Positions 25,444 through 35,948 are shown, numbered from the stretch's first letter. The stretch is DNA of 64,000 nt from Halosegnis rubeus (GCF_009184545.1 NZ_QJOW01000002.1:434001-498000); one strand, 5' to 3'. Numbers and translations are program-made. The notes: generated from the sequence alone by a model not told the origin.

Positions 25444-25866
25444 ATGAGTACAGAGTACCAGACCGGCCGCGAGGGTGAGTTCACCTACCGCGGTCACACG
25501 CTCGACGAACTCCAGTCGATGGAGCTCGACGAGGTTGCTGAACTGTTCCCCGCACGTCTGCGGCGAAGTATCACCCGTGGTCTCACCGAGCAACAGCAGA
25601 AGCTGCTCGATGACGCACGCGAGAGCGGCGAGGAGGAGACGGCCAACAACCCGCTCCGCACGCACCTGCGCAACATGCCGGTGGTCCCGTCGTTCGTCGG
25701 ACTCACCTTCGCCGTCTACGACGGCCACGAGTTCGAGCGCGTCCGTGTCGAGCCGGAGATGCTGGGCCATTATCTCGGTGAGTTCGTGCTAACGCGCAAC
25801 TCCGTCGAACACGGGCAGGCCGGTATTGGGGCGACTCGGTCCTCGAAGTTCGTCCCGCTCAAATAA
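25444..25866 (+). CDS. rps19: 30S ribosomal protein S19
   Basis: 140 residues, archaeal length. [20 protein letters not shown] and [20 protein letters not shown], ending [14 protein letters not shown], identify S19. It binds the head of 16S rRNA together with S13. The acidic N-terminus is a halophile feature. The stop overlaps the L22 start (TAATG). Confidence 0.97.
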   Translation: MSTEYQTGREGEFTYRGHTLDELQSMELDEVAELFPARLRRSITRGLTEQQQKLLDDARESGEEETANNPLRTHLRNMPVVPSFVGLTFAVYDGHEFERVRVEPEMLGHYLGEFVLTRNSVEHGQAGIGATRSSKFVPLK

Positions 25867-26327
25867 TGGGAATCAGCTACAGCATCGACGTAGACTCGGA
25901 CACGACGGCGAAAGCCATGCTCCGAGAGCGTCATATGAGCCACAAGCACAGCAAGGCCATCGCCCGGGAAATCAAGGGGATGACCGTCGGCGAGGCGTCC
26001 GAGTATCTCGACGCCGTCATCGCCGGTGAGCGGTCGGTTCCCTTCAAGTCCCACAACAGCGGTGTCGCACACCGGTCCGACATCGACGGCTGGGACGCTG
26101 GGCGCTTCCCGGAGAAGGCCAGCAAAGCGTTCCTCGATCTGCTCGAGAACGTGTCGAACAACGCAGACCACCAGGGCTTCGACGGCGAGTCGATGGAGAT
26201 CATCCACGTCGCCGCCCACAAGGTCGGTGAGTCGCCGGGCCGCAAGCCCCGCGCGATGGGCCGCGCGTCCGCGTGGAACACACCGCAGGTCGACGTCGAA
26301 ATCGTCACCGAGGAGGTATCCGAATAA
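25866..26327 (+). CDS. rpl22: 50S ribosomal protein L22
   Basis: 153 residues. REIKGMTVGEASEYLDAVIA and the C-terminal loop region KPRAMGRASAWNTPQVDVEI are those of archaeal L22, whose hairpin lines the exit tunnel. The stop overlaps the S3 start by one base, consistent with coupled translation. Confidence 0.97.
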   Translation: MGISYSIDVDSDTTAKAMLRERHMSHKHSKAIAREIKGMTVGEASEYLDAVIAGERSVPFKSHNSGVAHRSDIDGWDAGRFPEKASKAFLDLLENVSNNADHQGFDGESMEIIHVAAHKVGESPGRKPRAMGRASAWNTPQVDVEIVTEEVSE

Positions 26328-27256
26328 TGGCAGACGAACACCAGTTCATCGAGCAGGGGCTCGAACGAACCCAGATCGACGAGTTCCTCGCCGACGAGTT
26401 GGCGCGAGCCGGCTACGGCGGTATGGAGCTCGCACAGACGCCGATGGGGACCCAGATCGTCCTCAAAGCCGAGAAGCCAGGGATGGTCATCGGCAAGGGC
26501 GGGAAGAACATCCGGAAGCTCACCACCGAGATCGAAGAGCGGTTCGACATGGACGACCCCCAGATCGACGTTCAGGAGGTCGACGAGCCGGATCTCAACG
26601 CGCAGATCGTCGCCGACCGATTGGCGAACGCGCTCGAACGCGGCTGGTACTTCCGGAAGGCCGGCCACACCACCATCGACCGCATCATGGACGCCGGCGC
26701 ACGCGGCGCCGAGATCATCCTGAGCGGGAAGGTCACGGGTGCACGCTCGCGCGTGGAGAAGTTCAACCGTGGCTACGTGAAGCACAACGGTGAGCCGGCA
26801 GAGGAGATCGTCGACTCCGGCGTCGGAACGGCCGTGATGAAGCTCGGCACTATCGGGGTGCAGGTGAAGATCATCCCGCCGAACACCCAGCTTCCCGACG
26901 ACTTCACCATCACCGAAGATGCCGACGTGGAGTCGTTCATCGAAGAGGCGGAAGGCGACGTGGACGAGCTGCTCGCGGAGGCCGACGAGGCGATCGAGGG
27001 TGACCTCGACGAGGAGTCGGCAGCCGACGAGACAGAGGTCGAGGGAGACGCCCTCGACCTCGCCGAAGAGGAGCTCGTCGACGAGGATATCGAGTCCGAG
27101 GAGGGCGCTGCACCCTCTGCCCCGTCCGACGACGACATCGAGTCCGAAATCGACGACCTCGAAGCAGAGGTCGAAGACCTCGACGAGGAGACCGAGGCGG
27201 AAGCCGAGGAGCTGCTCGACGAGATGGACGAGGAGTCCGAGGAGGGTGACGAATAA
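26327..27256 (+). CDS. rps3: 30S ribosomal protein S3 with long acidic tail
   Basis: 309 residues from the ATG at 26327. The KH domain motif [20 protein letters not shown] is near residue 50, and the C-terminal domain includes [20 protein letters not shown]. After about residue 205 comes a tail of roughly 100 residues that is almost entirely Glu, Asp, Ala, Ser and Leu. S3 forms the mRNA entry channel. The tail is longer than in most archaeal S3 proteins but similar tails occur in haloarchaea. Confidence 0.96.
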   Translation: MADEHQFIEQGLERTQIDEFLADELARAGYGGMELAQTPMGTQIVLKAEKPGMVIGKGGKNIRKLTTEIEERFDMDDPQIDVQEVDEPDLNAQIVADRLANALERGWYFRKAGHTTIDRIMDAGARGAEIILSGKVTGARSRVEKFNRGYVKHNGEPAEEIVDSGVGTAVMKLGTIGVQVKIIPPNTQLPDDFTITEDADVESFIEEAEGDVDELLAEADEAIEGDLDEESAADETEVEGDALDLAEEELVDEDIESEEGAAPSAPSDDDIESEIDDLEAEVEDLDEETEAEAEELLDEMDEESEEGDE

Positions 27257-27465
27257 TGGCCATCCTGCACGTCGAGGAGATCCGCGACATGACGCCCGCA
27301 GAGCGCGAGGCGGAAATCGAAGAGCTTCGGACGGAACTGCTGAACGCGAAGGCAGTGCAGGCCGCCGGTGGCGCCCCGGACAATCCGGGTCGCACGAAGG
27401 AGCTGCGCCGCACCATCGCCCAGATCAAGACGATCCAGGCGGAAGAAGGCGACAACGAGGAATAA
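27256..27465 (+). CDS. rpl29: 50S ribosomal protein L29
   Basis: 69 residues of two helices: [20 protein letters not shown] and [14 protein letters not shown]. This matches archaeal L29, which sits at the tunnel exit beside L23. The start overlaps the S3 stop by one base. Confidence 0.95.
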   Translation: MAILHVEEIRDMTPAEREAEIEELRTELLNAKAVQAAGGAPDNPGRTKELRRTIAQIKTIQAEEGDNEE

Positions 27466-27469
27466 CGAA

Positions 27470-27745
27470 ATGAACGCCCAAACCCTGCCACGACACGAAC
27501 TCGCGGGTCTCCACGCGGAGGTCATCGAGTCGTCGAACGCCGACCTCGTCGGCATCGAGGGAGACATCGTCGATGAGACGATGCACACCCTGCTCGTGGC
27601 TGGCGACGGGACGAAACAGGTTCCGAAGGCGGCGGCGACGTTCCGTGTCACTCTTGAGGATGAGACGGTCATCATCGAGGGCGAACGGCTCGTTGCTCGT
27701 CCCGCCCGGCGAACCGAACTGACAACACCACACACATGGCGCTAG
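27470..27745 (+). CDS. rnp1: RNase P protein component 1 (Pop4/Rpp29)
   Basis: 91 residues from the ATG at 27470. The Sm-like barrel is indicated by HAEVIESSNADLVGIEGDIV, DETMHTLLV and IIEGERLVARPARR, the conserved Rpp29 layout. The protein assists the RNase P RNA in 5' maturation of tRNAs and pairs with Rpp21. Its position between L29 and S17 is the standard archaeal arrangement. The end overlaps the S17 start by 10 bases. Confidence 0.93.
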   Translation: MNAQTLPRHELAGLHAEVIESSNADLVGIEGDIVDETMHTLLVAGDGTKQVPKAAATFRVTLEDETVIIEGERLVARPARRTELTTPHTWR

Positions 27746-28065
27746 GACTGAACGTACCGGAACCGGAGGCCGGCTGCTCTGACCCGAACTGTCCGTTCCA
27801 CGGCACGCTGAGCGTGCGCGGACAGACGGTTGAGGGCGAAGTCGCCTCCACCGACATGGACAAAACCGTCGTCGTCGAGCGAGAGTACGACGTCAGAGTG
27901 CCGAAATACGACCGTCTCATGAAGCGACGGTCCCGTATCTCGGCACACCACCCTGACTGTCTCGACATCTCGGTCGGCGACACGGTTCGTATCGCAGAGA
28001 CCCGCCCACTATCGAAGACGAAGTCGCACGTCGTCGTCGCGACGGATACGGAGGGTGAGAACTAA
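27736..28065 (+). CDS. rps17: 30S ribosomal protein S17
   Basis: 109 residues. [17 protein letters not shown], then [20 protein letters not shown] and [20 protein letters not shown], are the archaeal S17 pattern with two cysteines near the N-terminus. It is a primary 16S rRNA-binding protein. It overlaps L14 by one base. Confidence 0.96.
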   Translation: MALGLNVPEPEAGCSDPNCPFHGTLSVRGQTVEGEVASTDMDKTVVVEREYDVRVPKYDRLMKRRSRISAHHPDCLDISVGDTVRIAETRPLSKTKSHVVVATDTEGEN

Positions 28066-28463
28066 TGGAAGCGCTCAACGCAGACGTGACGCAGGGCCTC
28101 GAGAAAGGCTCGCTCATCACCTGTGCGGACAACACGGGTGCACGACAGCTGAAGGTGACCTCGGTGTCGGGGTATTCGGGAACGAAGAACCGACACCCGA
28201 AGGCCGGTCTCGGTGACAAGATCACCGTCTCGGTCACGAAGGGAACCCCGGAGATGCGACGGCAGGTGCTCGAAGCGGTCGTCATCCGACAGCGGAAATC
28301 CATCCGCCGTCCGGACGGCACCCGACTGAAGTTCGAGGACAACGCCGCCGTCATCGTCGATGAGAACGAGGACCCGCGCGGGACGGAGCTGAAAGGCCCA
28401 ATCGCGCGTGAGGTCGCCGAACGATTCGGCGCAATCGCCAGCACGGCGACGATGATAGTATGA
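28065..28463 (+). CDS. rpl14: 50S ribosomal protein L14
   Basis: 132 residues. [38 protein letters not shown] and [19 protein letters not shown] identify archaeal L14. It lies at the subunit interface and is where anti-association factor aIF6 binds. The stop overlaps L24 by 4 bases. Confidence 0.97.
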   Translation: MEALNADVTQGLEKGSLITCADNTGARQLKVTSVSGYSGTKNRHPKAGLGDKITVSVTKGTPEMRRQVLEAVVIRQRKSIRRPDGTRLKFEDNAAVIVDENEDPRGTELKGPIAREVAERFGAIASTATMIV

Positions 28464-28813
28464 CACGACAGCCAGAGAAACAACGAAGCAGACAGCGACG
28501 TGCCCCGCTTCACGAGAAGCAAAAGCAGGTCCGTGCACACCTCTCGGAGGACCTCCGCGAGGAGTACGACCAGCGAAGCGTTCGCGTGAACGCGGGCGAC
28601 ACCGTCGAGGTCCAGCGCGGCGACTACGCCGGTGAGGAGGGCGAGGTCGTCAACGTCGACCTCCGCTCCACCGATATCCACGTCGAGGACGTGACCCAAG
28701 AGACGGCCGACGGCGAAGAAGTGCCACGGCCGCTCGACGCGTCCAACCTCGTCGTGACGGAGCTCGACCTCGAAGACGACCGGCGCGAAGCGCGCCTGGA
28801 GGACAACGAATGA
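28460..28813 (+). CDS. rpl24: 50S ribosomal protein L24
   Basis: 117 residues. [20 protein letters not shown] at the N-terminus and the KOW motif [20 protein letters not shown] identify archaeal L24. It initiates large-subunit assembly. It overlaps S4e by 4 bases. Confidence 0.97.
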   Translation: MTRQPEKQRSRQRRAPLHEKQKQVRAHLSEDLREEYDQRSVRVNAGDTVEVQRGDYAGEEGEVVNVDLRSTDIHVEDVTQETADGEEVPRPLDASNLVVTELDLEDDRREARLEDNE

Positions 28814-29508
28814 CGCGACACCAGAAACGACTCTCGGTACCGAACTCGTGGCCCGTCGAGCGCAAGGAGCAGACCTACACGGTGAAGGCGGGCGCGGGCC
28901 CGCACGGCGAAGAGGGGGTTCCCCTCCTCATCGTTCTGCGCGACGTGCTCGGCTACGTCGACTCGAAGAAGGAGGCGCGCTACGCCCTCGAACAGGATTC
29001 CATCCTCGTGAACGGGAAAGCACTGAGTGACGAACAGCGCCCGATTGGCATGTTCGACATTCTCGCCTTCGTGGAACGCGAGGAGTACTACCGCGTGTTC
29101 CCCGACGAGGGTGGGCGGCTCGCGCTCACCGAAATCGACGCCGACGCCGCGGACTCGCGGCTCGGCAAGGTCGTGAAGAAACAGCAGGTCGCCGGCGGCG
29201 ACACGCAGCTCACGCTCCACGACGGAACGACGCTGCTCGCCGACGACGATACCATCACGCAAAACGACTCGATCGTCGTCTCGAACGACGACAAGTCGGT
29301 CGTCGCGCACTTCTCGTACGAGGAGGGCGCGCTCGTCACGGCCGTCGACGGCGAACACGCCGGCGAAATCGGCACCGTCGACGAGATTCAGGTGACGAAC
29401 GGCTCCTCACAGAACAACGTCCTCGTCGACCAGGACGACGGTCGCTTCGAGACGGTCGAAGGTTACGTCGTCGTCATCGACGAGAACTTCACGGGTGATG
29501 ATGCATGA
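28810..29508 (+). CDS. rps4e: 30S ribosomal protein S4e
   Basis: 232 residues. The N-terminus [20 protein letters not shown], an S4-type RNA-binding segment with [20 protein letters not shown], and a C-terminal KOW-like part ([13 protein letters not shown]) are typical. The protein has no bacterial equivalent and binds 16S rRNA. It overlaps L5 by 4 bases. Confidence 0.97.
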   Translation: MTRHQKRLSVPNSWPVERKEQTYTVKAGAGPHGEEGVPLLIVLRDVLGYVDSKKEARYALEQDSILVNGKALSDEQRPIGMFDILAFVEREEYYRVFPDEGGRLALTEIDADAADSRLGKVVKKQQVAGGDTQLTLHDGTTLLADDDTITQNDSIVVSNDDKSVVAHFSYEEGALVTAVDGEHAGEIGTVDEIQVTNGSSQNNVLVDQDDGRFETVEGYVVVIDENFTGDDA

Positions 29509-30023
29509 GCGTGAGTGACCTCCACGAGATGCGAACGCCGCAGGTGGAGAAGGTCGTCGTCCACATGGGCGTCGGTCGCGGTGGCCGCGAACTGGCGAAC
29601 GCCGAGGACATCCTCGCCGAAATCGCCAGCCAGACGCCGGTCCGCACGACCGCAAAGCGCACCATCCAGGAGTTCAACGTCCGCGAGGGCGACCCCATCG
29701 GCGCGAAGGTGACCCTCCGCGGTGACCTCGCCGAGGAGTTCCTCGCGACGGCGCTCTCGCTTGCAGATATCGATGCGTCGCAGTTCGACGAGACGGGCAA
29801 CTTCTCGTTTGGCGTCGAGGAACACACGGCGTTCCCGAGCCAGGAGTACGACCCCGAAATCGGTATCTACGGGCTGGACGTGACGGTCAACCTCGTGCGA
29901 CCGGGCTACCGTGTCCACAAGCGCGACAAGGCCAGTACACAGATTCCGGGGAGCCACCGACTCACCCCCGAGGACGCAGTCGCGTACCTCGAAGCTGAGT
30001 ACGACGTCGAGGTGAACGAATGA
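29505..30023 (+). CDS. rpl5: 50S ribosomal protein L5
   Basis: 172 residues. [40 protein letters not shown] and [20 protein letters not shown] are the archaeal L5 signature. It binds 5S rRNA in the central protuberance and contacts the P-site tRNA. The stop overlaps the S14 start by 4 bases. Confidence 0.97.
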   Translation: MSVSDLHEMRTPQVEKVVVHMGVGRGGRELANAEDILAEIASQTPVRTTAKRTIQEFNVREGDPIGAKVTLRGDLAEEFLATALSLADIDASQFDETGNFSFGVEEHTAFPSQEYDPEIGIYGLDVTVNLVRPGYRVHKRDKASTQIPGSHRLTPEDAVAYLEAEYDVEVNE

Positions 30024-30181
30024 GCGAAACTGAAACAGAGGAGTCTGTCCCGACCGGACAGACCGAAGAGTGTCAGCGGTGTGGTCGCAAGCAGGGGCTT
30101 GTCGGCAAGTACGATATCTGGCTGTGCCGACAGTGCTTCCGCGAGATCGCACGCGACATGGGCTTCGAGAAGTACAGCTAA
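30020..30181 (+). CDS. rps14: 30S ribosomal protein S14 (zinc-binding type)
   Basis: 53 residues, a short gene between L5 and S8. The zinc motif is C-x2-C in ECQRCGRK and again in LCRQCFRE, with KYDIWLC between and the terminal [13 protein letters not shown] conserved in archaeal S14. It sits in the head of the small subunit. The ATG overlaps the L5 stop, and S8 starts 3 bases after the stop. Confidence 0.95.
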   Translation: MSETETEESVPTGQTEECQRCGRKQGLVGKYDIWLCRQCFREIARDMGFEKYS

Positions 30182-30184
30182 ACC

Positions 30185-30577
30185 ATGACAGCAAACGATC
30201 CACTGGCCGCCGCGCTTTCGGGCATCGACAACGCGGAAGGCGTCGGCCATCTCGACCACACAGTAGAGCCCGCCTCGAACGAAATCGGCTCCGTGCTCGA
30301 AGTGCTCGCAGACCGCGGGTACGTCGACACCTTCCAGTTCGTTGACGACGGGAAGGCCGGCCGGTTCGAGGTCGAACTGAAAGGCTCCATCAACGCCTGT
30401 GGCGCGGTGAAGCCGCGCTACTCCGTGACCGCGGACGACTACGAGAAGTGGGAAAAACGGTTCCTCCCCGCTCGCGACTACGGGACGCTCGTCGTCACGA
30501 CGAGCCACGGCGTGATGAGCCACTACGAGGCCCGCGAACAGGGCATCGGCGGACAGGTGATTGCATATGTCTACTGA
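30185..30577 (+). CDS. rps8: 30S ribosomal protein S8
   Basis: 130 residues. DPLAAALSGIDNAEGVGHLD, FEVELKGSINACGAVKPRYS and the C-terminal TSHGVMSHYEAREQGIGGQV identify archaeal S8. It is a primary binder of 16S rRNA helix 21. The 3' end overlaps the L6 gene. Confidence 0.97.
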   Translation: MTANDPLAAALSGIDNAEGVGHLDHTVEPASNEIGSVLEVLADRGYVDTFQFVDDGKAGRFEVELKGSINACGAVKPRYSVTADDYEKWEKRFLPARDYGTLVVTTSHGVMSHYEAREQGIGGQVIAYVY

Positions 30578-31106
30578 ACGCACCATCGCCGTGCCGGACG
30601 ACGTGACCGCGAGCATCGATCATCTCGACGTGATCGTCGAGGGACCGAACGGCTCCGTCACGCGCCGGCTCTGGTATCCGAACATCAGCGTCGACATCGA
30701 AGACGGCGACGTCGTCATCGCGTCCGAAGAGTCGGACGCCAAGACGAACGCCACCGTCGGCACGTTCGAGAGCCACGTCCGGAACATGGTTCAGGGCGTT
30801 ACCGACGGCTGGGAGTACGAGATGGAGGTCTTCTACTCTCACTTCCCGATGCAGGTCTCCGTGCAGGACGAGACCGTCGTCATCGAGAACTTCATCGGCG
30901 AGCGAGAGCCGCGGCGTGTCCCCATCCACGGTGACACGCAGGTCTCCGTCGACGGTGAGGAGCTCACCATCTCCGGGCCCAGCATCGAGGACGTCGGTCA
31001 GACGGCCGCCGATATCGAACAGCGAACACGCGTCTCTGGGAAGGACACCCGCGTCTTCCAGGACGGCGTGTACATCACCAGCGAACCGGAACGAGGTAAC
31101 GCCTGA
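30567..31106 (+). CDS. rpl6: 50S ribosomal protein L6
   Basis: 179 residues from the ATG at 30567 inside the S8 3' end. Two repeats of the L6 fold are visible, with [20 protein letters not shown] in the first and [17 protein letters not shown] at the end. It contacts the sarcin-ricin loop. An in-frame TTG two codons upstream is rejected because ATG is available and fits the family start. Confidence 0.96.
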   Translation: MSTERTIAVPDDVTASIDHLDVIVEGPNGSVTRRLWYPNISVDIEDGDVVIASEESDAKTNATVGTFESHVRNMVQGVTDGWEYEMEVFYSHFPMQVSVQDETVVIENFIGEREPRRVPIHGDTQVSVDGEELTISGPSIEDVGQTAADIEQRTRVSGKDTRVFQDGVYITSEPERGNA

Positions 31107-31813
31107 TGGCAGACGACGAACCACAAGAGCTGACAGACATCTCCGGTGTCGGCAACGCGAAGGCCGCGGCCCTCGAGGGCGCGGGCTTCGAGACTGTCGA
31201 GGACGTGCGACGCGCCTCGCAGTCCGAGCTTGCCGACGTCGACGGTATCGGAAACGCCCTCGCGGCCCGAATCAAGGCCGACGTCGGCGGTCTCGAAGTC
31301 GAAGAGGAGACCGAGGCGGAGGTCGAAGACGAGAGCGACTCCGAGCCGGACGAAGAGGAACGGACCGTCGAGACGGAACTCGTCGCACGCGGGCACGCGG
31401 ACAAGACGCCCGAGCTCGACGAGGAGACCGAACGACTGCTCGGCGAGCGGAGCCGCGTCTCCACGCCGCAGTTCAACCGACAGGACTACCACAAGAAAAA
31501 GCGCACCCCGACCTCGTGGCGCAAGCCCCGCGGCGCGCTGTCGAAGCAGCGCCGTGGAATCAAGGGGAAGGGACAGAAGGTCGAAGCCGGCTTCCGCTCG
31601 CCGGTCGAGGCGCGCGGACTGCACCCGTCGGGCTTCGAGGAGGTCCACGTCCACAACGTGGACGACCTCGAGGGCGTCGACGGCGACACGCAGGCCGTCC
31701 GCATCGGCTCGACGGTCGGCGGTCGCAAGCGCGAGAACATCGAGGACGTGGCGGAAGAACGCGAAATCCGCGTTCTCAACCCGACCTACGAGGAGGTGGA
31801 AGTGAATGAGTGA
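31106..31813 (+). CDS. rpl32e: 50S ribosomal protein L32e with helix-hairpin-helix extension
   Basis: 235 residues. The C-terminal half is L32e ([40 protein letters not shown]). The first 60 residues are an added helix-hairpin-helix domain ([33 protein letters not shown]) joined through an acidic linker. HhH extensions on L32e are known in haloarchaea; the domain probably makes extra rRNA contacts. The stop overlaps L19e by 8 bases. Confidence 0.95.
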   Translation: MADDEPQELTDISGVGNAKAAALEGAGFETVEDVRRASQSELADVDGIGNALAARIKADVGGLEVEEETEAEVEDESDSEPDEEERTVETELVARGHADKTPELDEETERLLGERSRVSTPQFNRQDYHKKKRTPTSWRKPRGALSKQRRGIKGKGQKVEAGFRSPVEARGLHPSGFEEVHVHNVDDLEGVDGDTQAVRIGSTVGGRKRENIEDVAEEREIRVLNPTYEEVEVNE

Positions 31814-32246
31814 CCTTACCGCACAGAAGCGACTCGCCGCCGACATCCTTGATGTCGGCAAGAACCGCATCTGGCTCGACCCCGGGCGACAGGAGGACCT
31901 CGCCGACGCGATTACCCGCGAGGATGTCCGTGACCTCATCGACGAGGGAGCGATTCGCGCAGAGGACGCCAAGTCCAACTCGCGCGGTCGTGCCCGCGAG
32001 CGCGCGGCAAAGCGCGCGTACGGGCACAAGAAGGGAGCCGGCTCCCGCAAAGGGAAGGCCGGCGGTCGACAGAACAAGAAGGAGGCGTGGCAGTCGAAGA
32101 TCCGCGCCCAGCGTTCCACACTCAAACAGCTCCGCGAGGACGGCGACATCGACCGTTCCACCTACCGCGACGTCTACGACATGGCGTCCGGTGGTGAGTT
32201 CGACTCCGTCGCCGACCTCGAACGATACATCGAGAACAACTACTAA
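31806..32246 (+). CDS. rpl19e: 50S ribosomal protein L19e
   Basis: 146 residues. [20 protein letters not shown], the basic linker ([20 protein letters not shown]) and the C-terminal helix [19 protein letters not shown] are diagnostic for L19e, absent from bacteria. It helps form an inter-subunit bridge and lies near the exit tunnel. L18 begins 2 bases after the stop. Confidence 0.97.
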   Translation: MSDLTAQKRLAADILDVGKNRIWLDPGRQEDLADAITREDVRDLIDEGAIRAEDAKSNSRGRARERAAKRAYGHKKGAGSRKGKAGGRQNKKEAWQSKIRAQRSTLKQLREDGDIDRSTYRDVYDMASGGEFDSVADLERYIENNY

Positions 32247-32248
32247 CA

Positions 32249-32794
32249 ATGGCAACCGGACCACGATACAAAGTGCCGATGCGGCGTCGCCGCGAGGCAC
32301 GAACGAATTACCATCAGAGGTTGCGCCTGCTGAAATCCGGGAAACCCCGGCTGGTCGCTCGCAAGAGCAACCAGCACACCACGGCGCAGCTGGTTACGCG
32401 AGGACAGAACGGTGACGAAACGGTCGTCGAGGCGAGTTCCGAGGACCTCGACGAGTACGGCTGGGAGGCACCCACCGGCAATCTGCCGGCGGCGTACCTC
32501 ACCGGGCTCCTGCTCGGTACGCGCGCCGTCGAGGCGGGCGTCGAGGAGGCGGTGCTCGATATCGGCCTCAACACGGCGACGCCCGGTAACAAGGTGTTCG
32601 CGGTGCAGGAGGGCGCGATCGACGCCGGACTGGAGATTCCCCACAACGACGACGTGTTCGCCGAGTGGGACCGCACGCGCGGTACCCACATCGCCGACTA
32701 CGCCGAGCAGGAGGGCGGTCTCTACAGCGGCGACTTCGACGCCACCGAACTGCCCGAGCACTTCGACGAACTCCGTGAGGAACTACTAGAATGA
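32249..32794 (+). CDS. rpl18: 50S ribosomal protein L18
   Basis: 181 residues. [40 protein letters not shown] and [20 protein letters not shown] match archaeal L18 (eukaryotic L5). It binds 5S rRNA with L5. The C-terminal 40 residues are acidic, as in other halophiles. It overlaps S5 by 4 bases. Confidence 0.97.
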   Translation: MATGPRYKVPMRRRREARTNYHQRLRLLKSGKPRLVARKSNQHTTAQLVTRGQNGDETVVEASSEDLDEYGWEAPTGNLPAAYLTGLLLGTRAVEAGVEEAVLDIGLNTATPGNKVFAVQEGAIDAGLEIPHNDDVFAEWDRTRGTHIADYAEQEGGLYSGDFDATELPEHFDELREELLE

Positions 32795-33426
32795 GCGATA
32801 GAGGCTGGGAGCCGCGAACGCGGCTCGGAAACAAGGTCGTAGAGGGCGAGATCACCGACATGCGGGCGGCCCTGAACAGCGGACTCCCGCTGAAGGAGCC
32901 CGAGATCGTCGACCAGCTCCTCCCGGGGATGGACGACGAGGTGCTCGATATCAACATGGTCCAGCGAATGACCGACTCCGGCCGCCGGGTGAAGTTCCGG
33001 TGTGTCGTCGTCGTGGGGAACCGCGACGGCTTCGTCGGCTACGCCGAGGGCCGCGACGAGCAGGTCGGCGGCGCAATCCAGAAGGCCATCGAGGTGGCCA
33101 AGCTGAACGTCATCGACGTGTCGCGCGGCTGCGGGTCGTGGGAGTGTGGCTGTGGGCGTCCCCACACCGTCGCGCTGCGCACGACCGGCAAGGCCGGTTC
33201 CGTCGAGGTCGAACTCCGTCCCGCACCGCGCGGGCTCGGACTCGCGGGCGGTGAGACCGTCCGCCACGTGCTCGACCTCGCCGGTATCGAGGACATCTGG
33301 ACCCGCTCGTCCGGGAACACCCGGACGACGGTCAACTTCGCGAAGGCGACGTTCAACGCCCTTCGCGCGACCAGCGAGGCCCGCGTCCCACAGCGAGCCT
33401 TCGAGAAGCGTGAGGTGATCGAGTAA
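32791..33426 (+). CDS. rps5: 30S ribosomal protein S5
   Basis: 211 residues. The double-stranded RNA-binding part has [20 protein letters not shown] and the C-terminal domain [20 protein letters not shown]. Both are diagnostic for archaeal S5 (eukaryotic S2). It affects decoding fidelity and the mRNA entry helicase activity. A cysteine pair region (CGSWECGCG) is conserved in archaea. It overlaps L30 by one base. Confidence 0.97.
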   Translation: MSDRGWEPRTRLGNKVVEGEITDMRAALNSGLPLKEPEIVDQLLPGMDDEVLDINMVQRMTDSGRRVKFRCVVVVGNRDGFVGYAEGRDEQVGGAIQKAIEVAKLNVIDVSRGCGSWECGCGRPHTVALRTTGKAGSVEVELRPAPRGLGLAGGETVRHVLDLAGIEDIWTRSSGNTRTTVNFAKATFNALRATSEARVPQRAFEKREVIE

Positions 33427-33890
33427 TGGAAGCAATCGTGCAAATCCGCGGCGAGGTGAACCAGAGCCACGCAGTTCGAGACACGCTCTCGATGCTGAAC
33501 CTGCACAAGGTGAACCACCTGACGTTCGTCCCCGAGACGGACACTTACCGCGGCATGATTACCAAGGTGAACGACTGGGTCGCACACGGGACCCCGTCCG
33601 AGGACACGGTCGCCCTGCTCATCGCGAAGCGCGCCGAGCCTGCAGAAGGCGACGCCGACATCGACGATGACTGGGTCGAAGCGAACACGGAGTACGACGA
33701 TATCGACGCGCTCGCGTCGGCCCTCTTCGAGGAGGAGACGACGCTCAAAGAGCAGGGGCTTTCCCCGACGCTCCGACTCCACCCGCCACGCGGCGGTCAC
33801 GACGGCATCAAACACCCCGGCAAGGAAGGTGGAATGCTCGGTAAACAGGAGACCGAGGCGCTCGATTCACTCCTGGAGGCGATGCGATAA
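33426..33890 (+). CDS. rpl30: 50S ribosomal protein L30
   Basis: 154 residues, the long archaeal/eukaryotic (L7) type. VQIRGEVNQSHAVRDTLSML and RLHPPRGGHDGIKHPGKEGG are characteristic. It binds 23S rRNA of the large subunit. The stop overlaps the L15 start by one base. Confidence 0.97.
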   Translation: MEAIVQIRGEVNQSHAVRDTLSMLNLHKVNHLTFVPETDTYRGMITKVNDWVAHGTPSEDTVALLIAKRAEPAEGDADIDDDWVEANTEYDDIDALASALFEEETTLKEQGLSPTLRLHPPRGGHDGIKHPGKEGGMLGKQETEALDSLLEAMR

Positions 33891-34384
33891 TGACGAGTAA
33901 GAAACGACGACAGCGTGGTTCGCGCACGCACGGCGGCGGCTCGCACAAGAAGCGACGCGGCGCAGGCCACCGCGGCGGTCGCGGTCGCGCCGGTCGCAAG
34001 AAACACGAGAAGAACCTGTATCCCCCGCGACAGAAGCACGGCTTCAAGCGGCCCCAGAAGACGGACCGTGTCGTCGAGACCATCAACCTCCGCGAACTGG
34101 ACGAGGATATCGTGCTGCTCGCAGAGGACGGTGTCGCAGAGGAGACCGACGACGGCTACGCCGTCGACGCCCGCGAGGTCGTCGAAGGGCGCAACGACAT
34201 CGACCGCGTGAAGGTGCTCGGCGGCGGGCAGTGTCACACGGCACTCACCGTCACCGCTGACGCCTTCTCGGACGACGCCGAGACCGCCCTCGACGCCGCG
34301 GGCGGTGAGGCCGTCCTGACGGAACTCGGCGAGGAACTGCTCGAAGAAGCCGAGGAAGCCGACGACGACGAGCAAGGAGAGTAA
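33890..34384 (+). CDS. rpl15: 50S ribosomal protein L15
   Basis: 164 residues. The basic glycine-rich N-terminus (THGGGSHKKRRGAGHRGGRG) and KVLGGGQCHTALTVTADAF are diagnostic. It is an assembly protein of the large subunit. The acidic C-terminal tail is halophile-typical. secY follows after one base. Confidence 0.97.
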   Translation: MTSKKRRQRGSRTHGGGSHKKRRGAGHRGGRGRAGRKKHEKNLYPPRQKHGFKRPQKTDRVVETINLRELDEDIVLLAEDGVAEETDDGYAVDAREVVEGRNDIDRVKVLGGGQCHTALTVTADAFSDDAETALDAAGGEAVLTELGEELLEEAEEADDDEQGE

Positions 34385-34385
34385 G

Positions 34386-35861
34386 ATGGGCTGGAAGGAG
34401 ACCGCAGAACCGCTGCTCACGCGAATGCCCGGCGTCACCCGGCCAGAGGGCCACGTGCCGTTCCGCCGGAAGCTCGGCTGGACAGCAGGCGTACTCGTCT
34501 TGTATTTCTTCCTGACGAACGTCTACGTCTACGGCCTCGCGGGACAGGGTTCAGACGCGTTCGGTCAGTTCCGCTCCATCCTCGCGGGTGGACAGGGAAC
34601 CATCCTGCAGTTGGGTATCGGCCCGATCGTCACGGCATCCATCGTCCTGCAGCTGCTTGGCGGTGCGAACCTGCTCGGGCTGGACACGAACGACCCGCGC
34701 GACCAGGTGTTGTATCAGGGCCTCCAGAAGCTGCTGGTGGTCGTGATGATCTGTCTGACCGGGCTGCCGATGGTGTTCGCCGGCAACTTCCTGCCGGCCA
34801 GCGACGCCGTCGCGAACAGTCTCAACATCGGCACCGGCGGCGTCAAGTGGCTGATGTTCGCCCAGATCTTCGTCGGCGGTCTCCTCATCCTGTTCATGGA
34901 CGAGGTCATCTCGAAGTGGGGCGTCGGCTCCGGTGTCGGGCTGTTCATCATCGCCGGCATCAGCCAGCGACTCGTCGGTGGCTTCTTCGGCGTTCCCGAC
35001 ATCACCGGCCAGAGCGGCTTCCTCTTCGGCTGGTATCAGATAATCTTCACCAACGCGAACCTCGGGTCGGTACTCGGCGGCGCTGGACTACAGGGACTCC
35101 TCCTCGAACAGGGGCAGCTGCTATTCCTGTTCACGACGGTGTTCATCTTCGTCGTTGTCGTCTACGCCGAGTCCGTCCGCGTCGAGATTCCGCTCTCGCA
35201 CGCGCGAGTCAAGGGCGCACGCGGTCGCTTCCCGGTGAAGCTCATCTACGCGTCCGTCCTGCCGATGATTCTCGTCCGCGCGCTCCAGACGAACCTGCAG
35301 TTCCTCGGTCGCATCATCCACTCTCAGATGGGAGACGGAATGCCGGCCTGGCTCGGGGACTTCAACTCCAACGGCCAGGCGATTGATGGGTTCTTCTACT
35401 ACGTCGCGCCCATCTACAACTACAAGGACTGGATGTTCTTCATCACCGACCTGCCGGTTGAGCTGTGGCAGGTGTTCCTGCGTATCAGTATCGACCTGAC
35501 GTTCATGGTCATCGGCGGCGCGATATTCGCCATCTTCTGGGTGGAGACCACCGGCATGGGGCCGGAGGCGACCGCCCAACAGATTCAGAACTCGGGGATG
35601 CAGATTCCCGGCTTCCGGCAGTCGCCTGGCGTCATCGAGAAGGTGCTCGAGCGCTACATCCCGCAGGTCACCGTCATCGGCGGTGCGCTCGTCGGCGCAC
35701 TCGCCGTGATGGCAAACATGCTCGGGACCATCGGTAACGTCTCCGGCACGGGACTGCTGCTCACCGTCTCCATCACGTACAAGCTGTACGAGGAGATCGC
35801 CGAAGAGCAGATGATGGAGATGCACCCGATGATGCGCCAGATGTTCGGCGGCGGCTCCTGA
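34386..35861 (+). CDS. secY: preprotein translocase subunit SecY
   Basis: 491 residues with ten predicted transmembrane helices. PEGHVPFRRKLGWTAGVLVL marks the first helix, LQLGIGPIVTASIVLQLLGG the plug/second helix region, and ESVRVEIPLSHARVKGARGR the cytosolic loop that docks the ribosome. SecY forms the membrane channel with SecE and Sbh. It closes the spc part of the superoperon as in other archaea. Extra soluble loops (about residues 315-350) are typical for halophiles. Confidence 0.97.
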   Translation: MGWKETAEPLLTRMPGVTRPEGHVPFRRKLGWTAGVLVLYFFLTNVYVYGLAGQGSDAFGQFRSILAGGQGTILQLGIGPIVTASIVLQLLGGANLLGLDTNDPRDQVLYQGLQKLLVVVMICLTGLPMVFAGNFLPASDAVANSLNIGTGGVKWLMFAQIFVGGLLILFMDEVISKWGVGSGVGLFIIAGISQRLVGGFFGVPDITGQSGFLFGWYQIIFTNANLGSVLGGAGLQGLLLEQGQLLFLFTTVFIFVVVVYAESVRVEIPLSHARVKGARGRFPVKLIYASVLPMILVRALQTNLQFLGRIIHSQMGDGMPAWLGDFNSNGQAIDGFFYYVAPIYNYKDWMFFITDLPVELWQVFLRISIDLTFMVIGGAIFAIFWVETTGMGPEATAQQIQNSGMQIPGFRQSPGVIEKVLERYIPQVTVIGGALVGALAVMANMLGTIGNVSGTGLLLTVSITYKLYEEIAEEQMMEMHPMMRQMFGGGS

Positions 35862-35942
35862 CCCTCAGACGCTCTTTCCGATTCGGCCGTCACTGACCGC
35901 GCTGTCTCCTCCCCGGTTCGGAGCCTGAAACGCCACCCACTG

Positions 35943-35948
35943 TTTTAG
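35943..35948 (+). promoter_or_regulatory. TATA-like element before small membrane protein gene
   Basis: TTTTAG lies 28 bases upstream of the ATG at 35976, the spacing expected for a nearly leaderless haloarchaeal transcript. Confidence 0.35.

Noticed and set aside
30561-30566. TTG start for L6, two codons upstream
   Set aside because: The ATG at 30567 fits the family N-terminus and TTG is rarely used when ATG is next to it.
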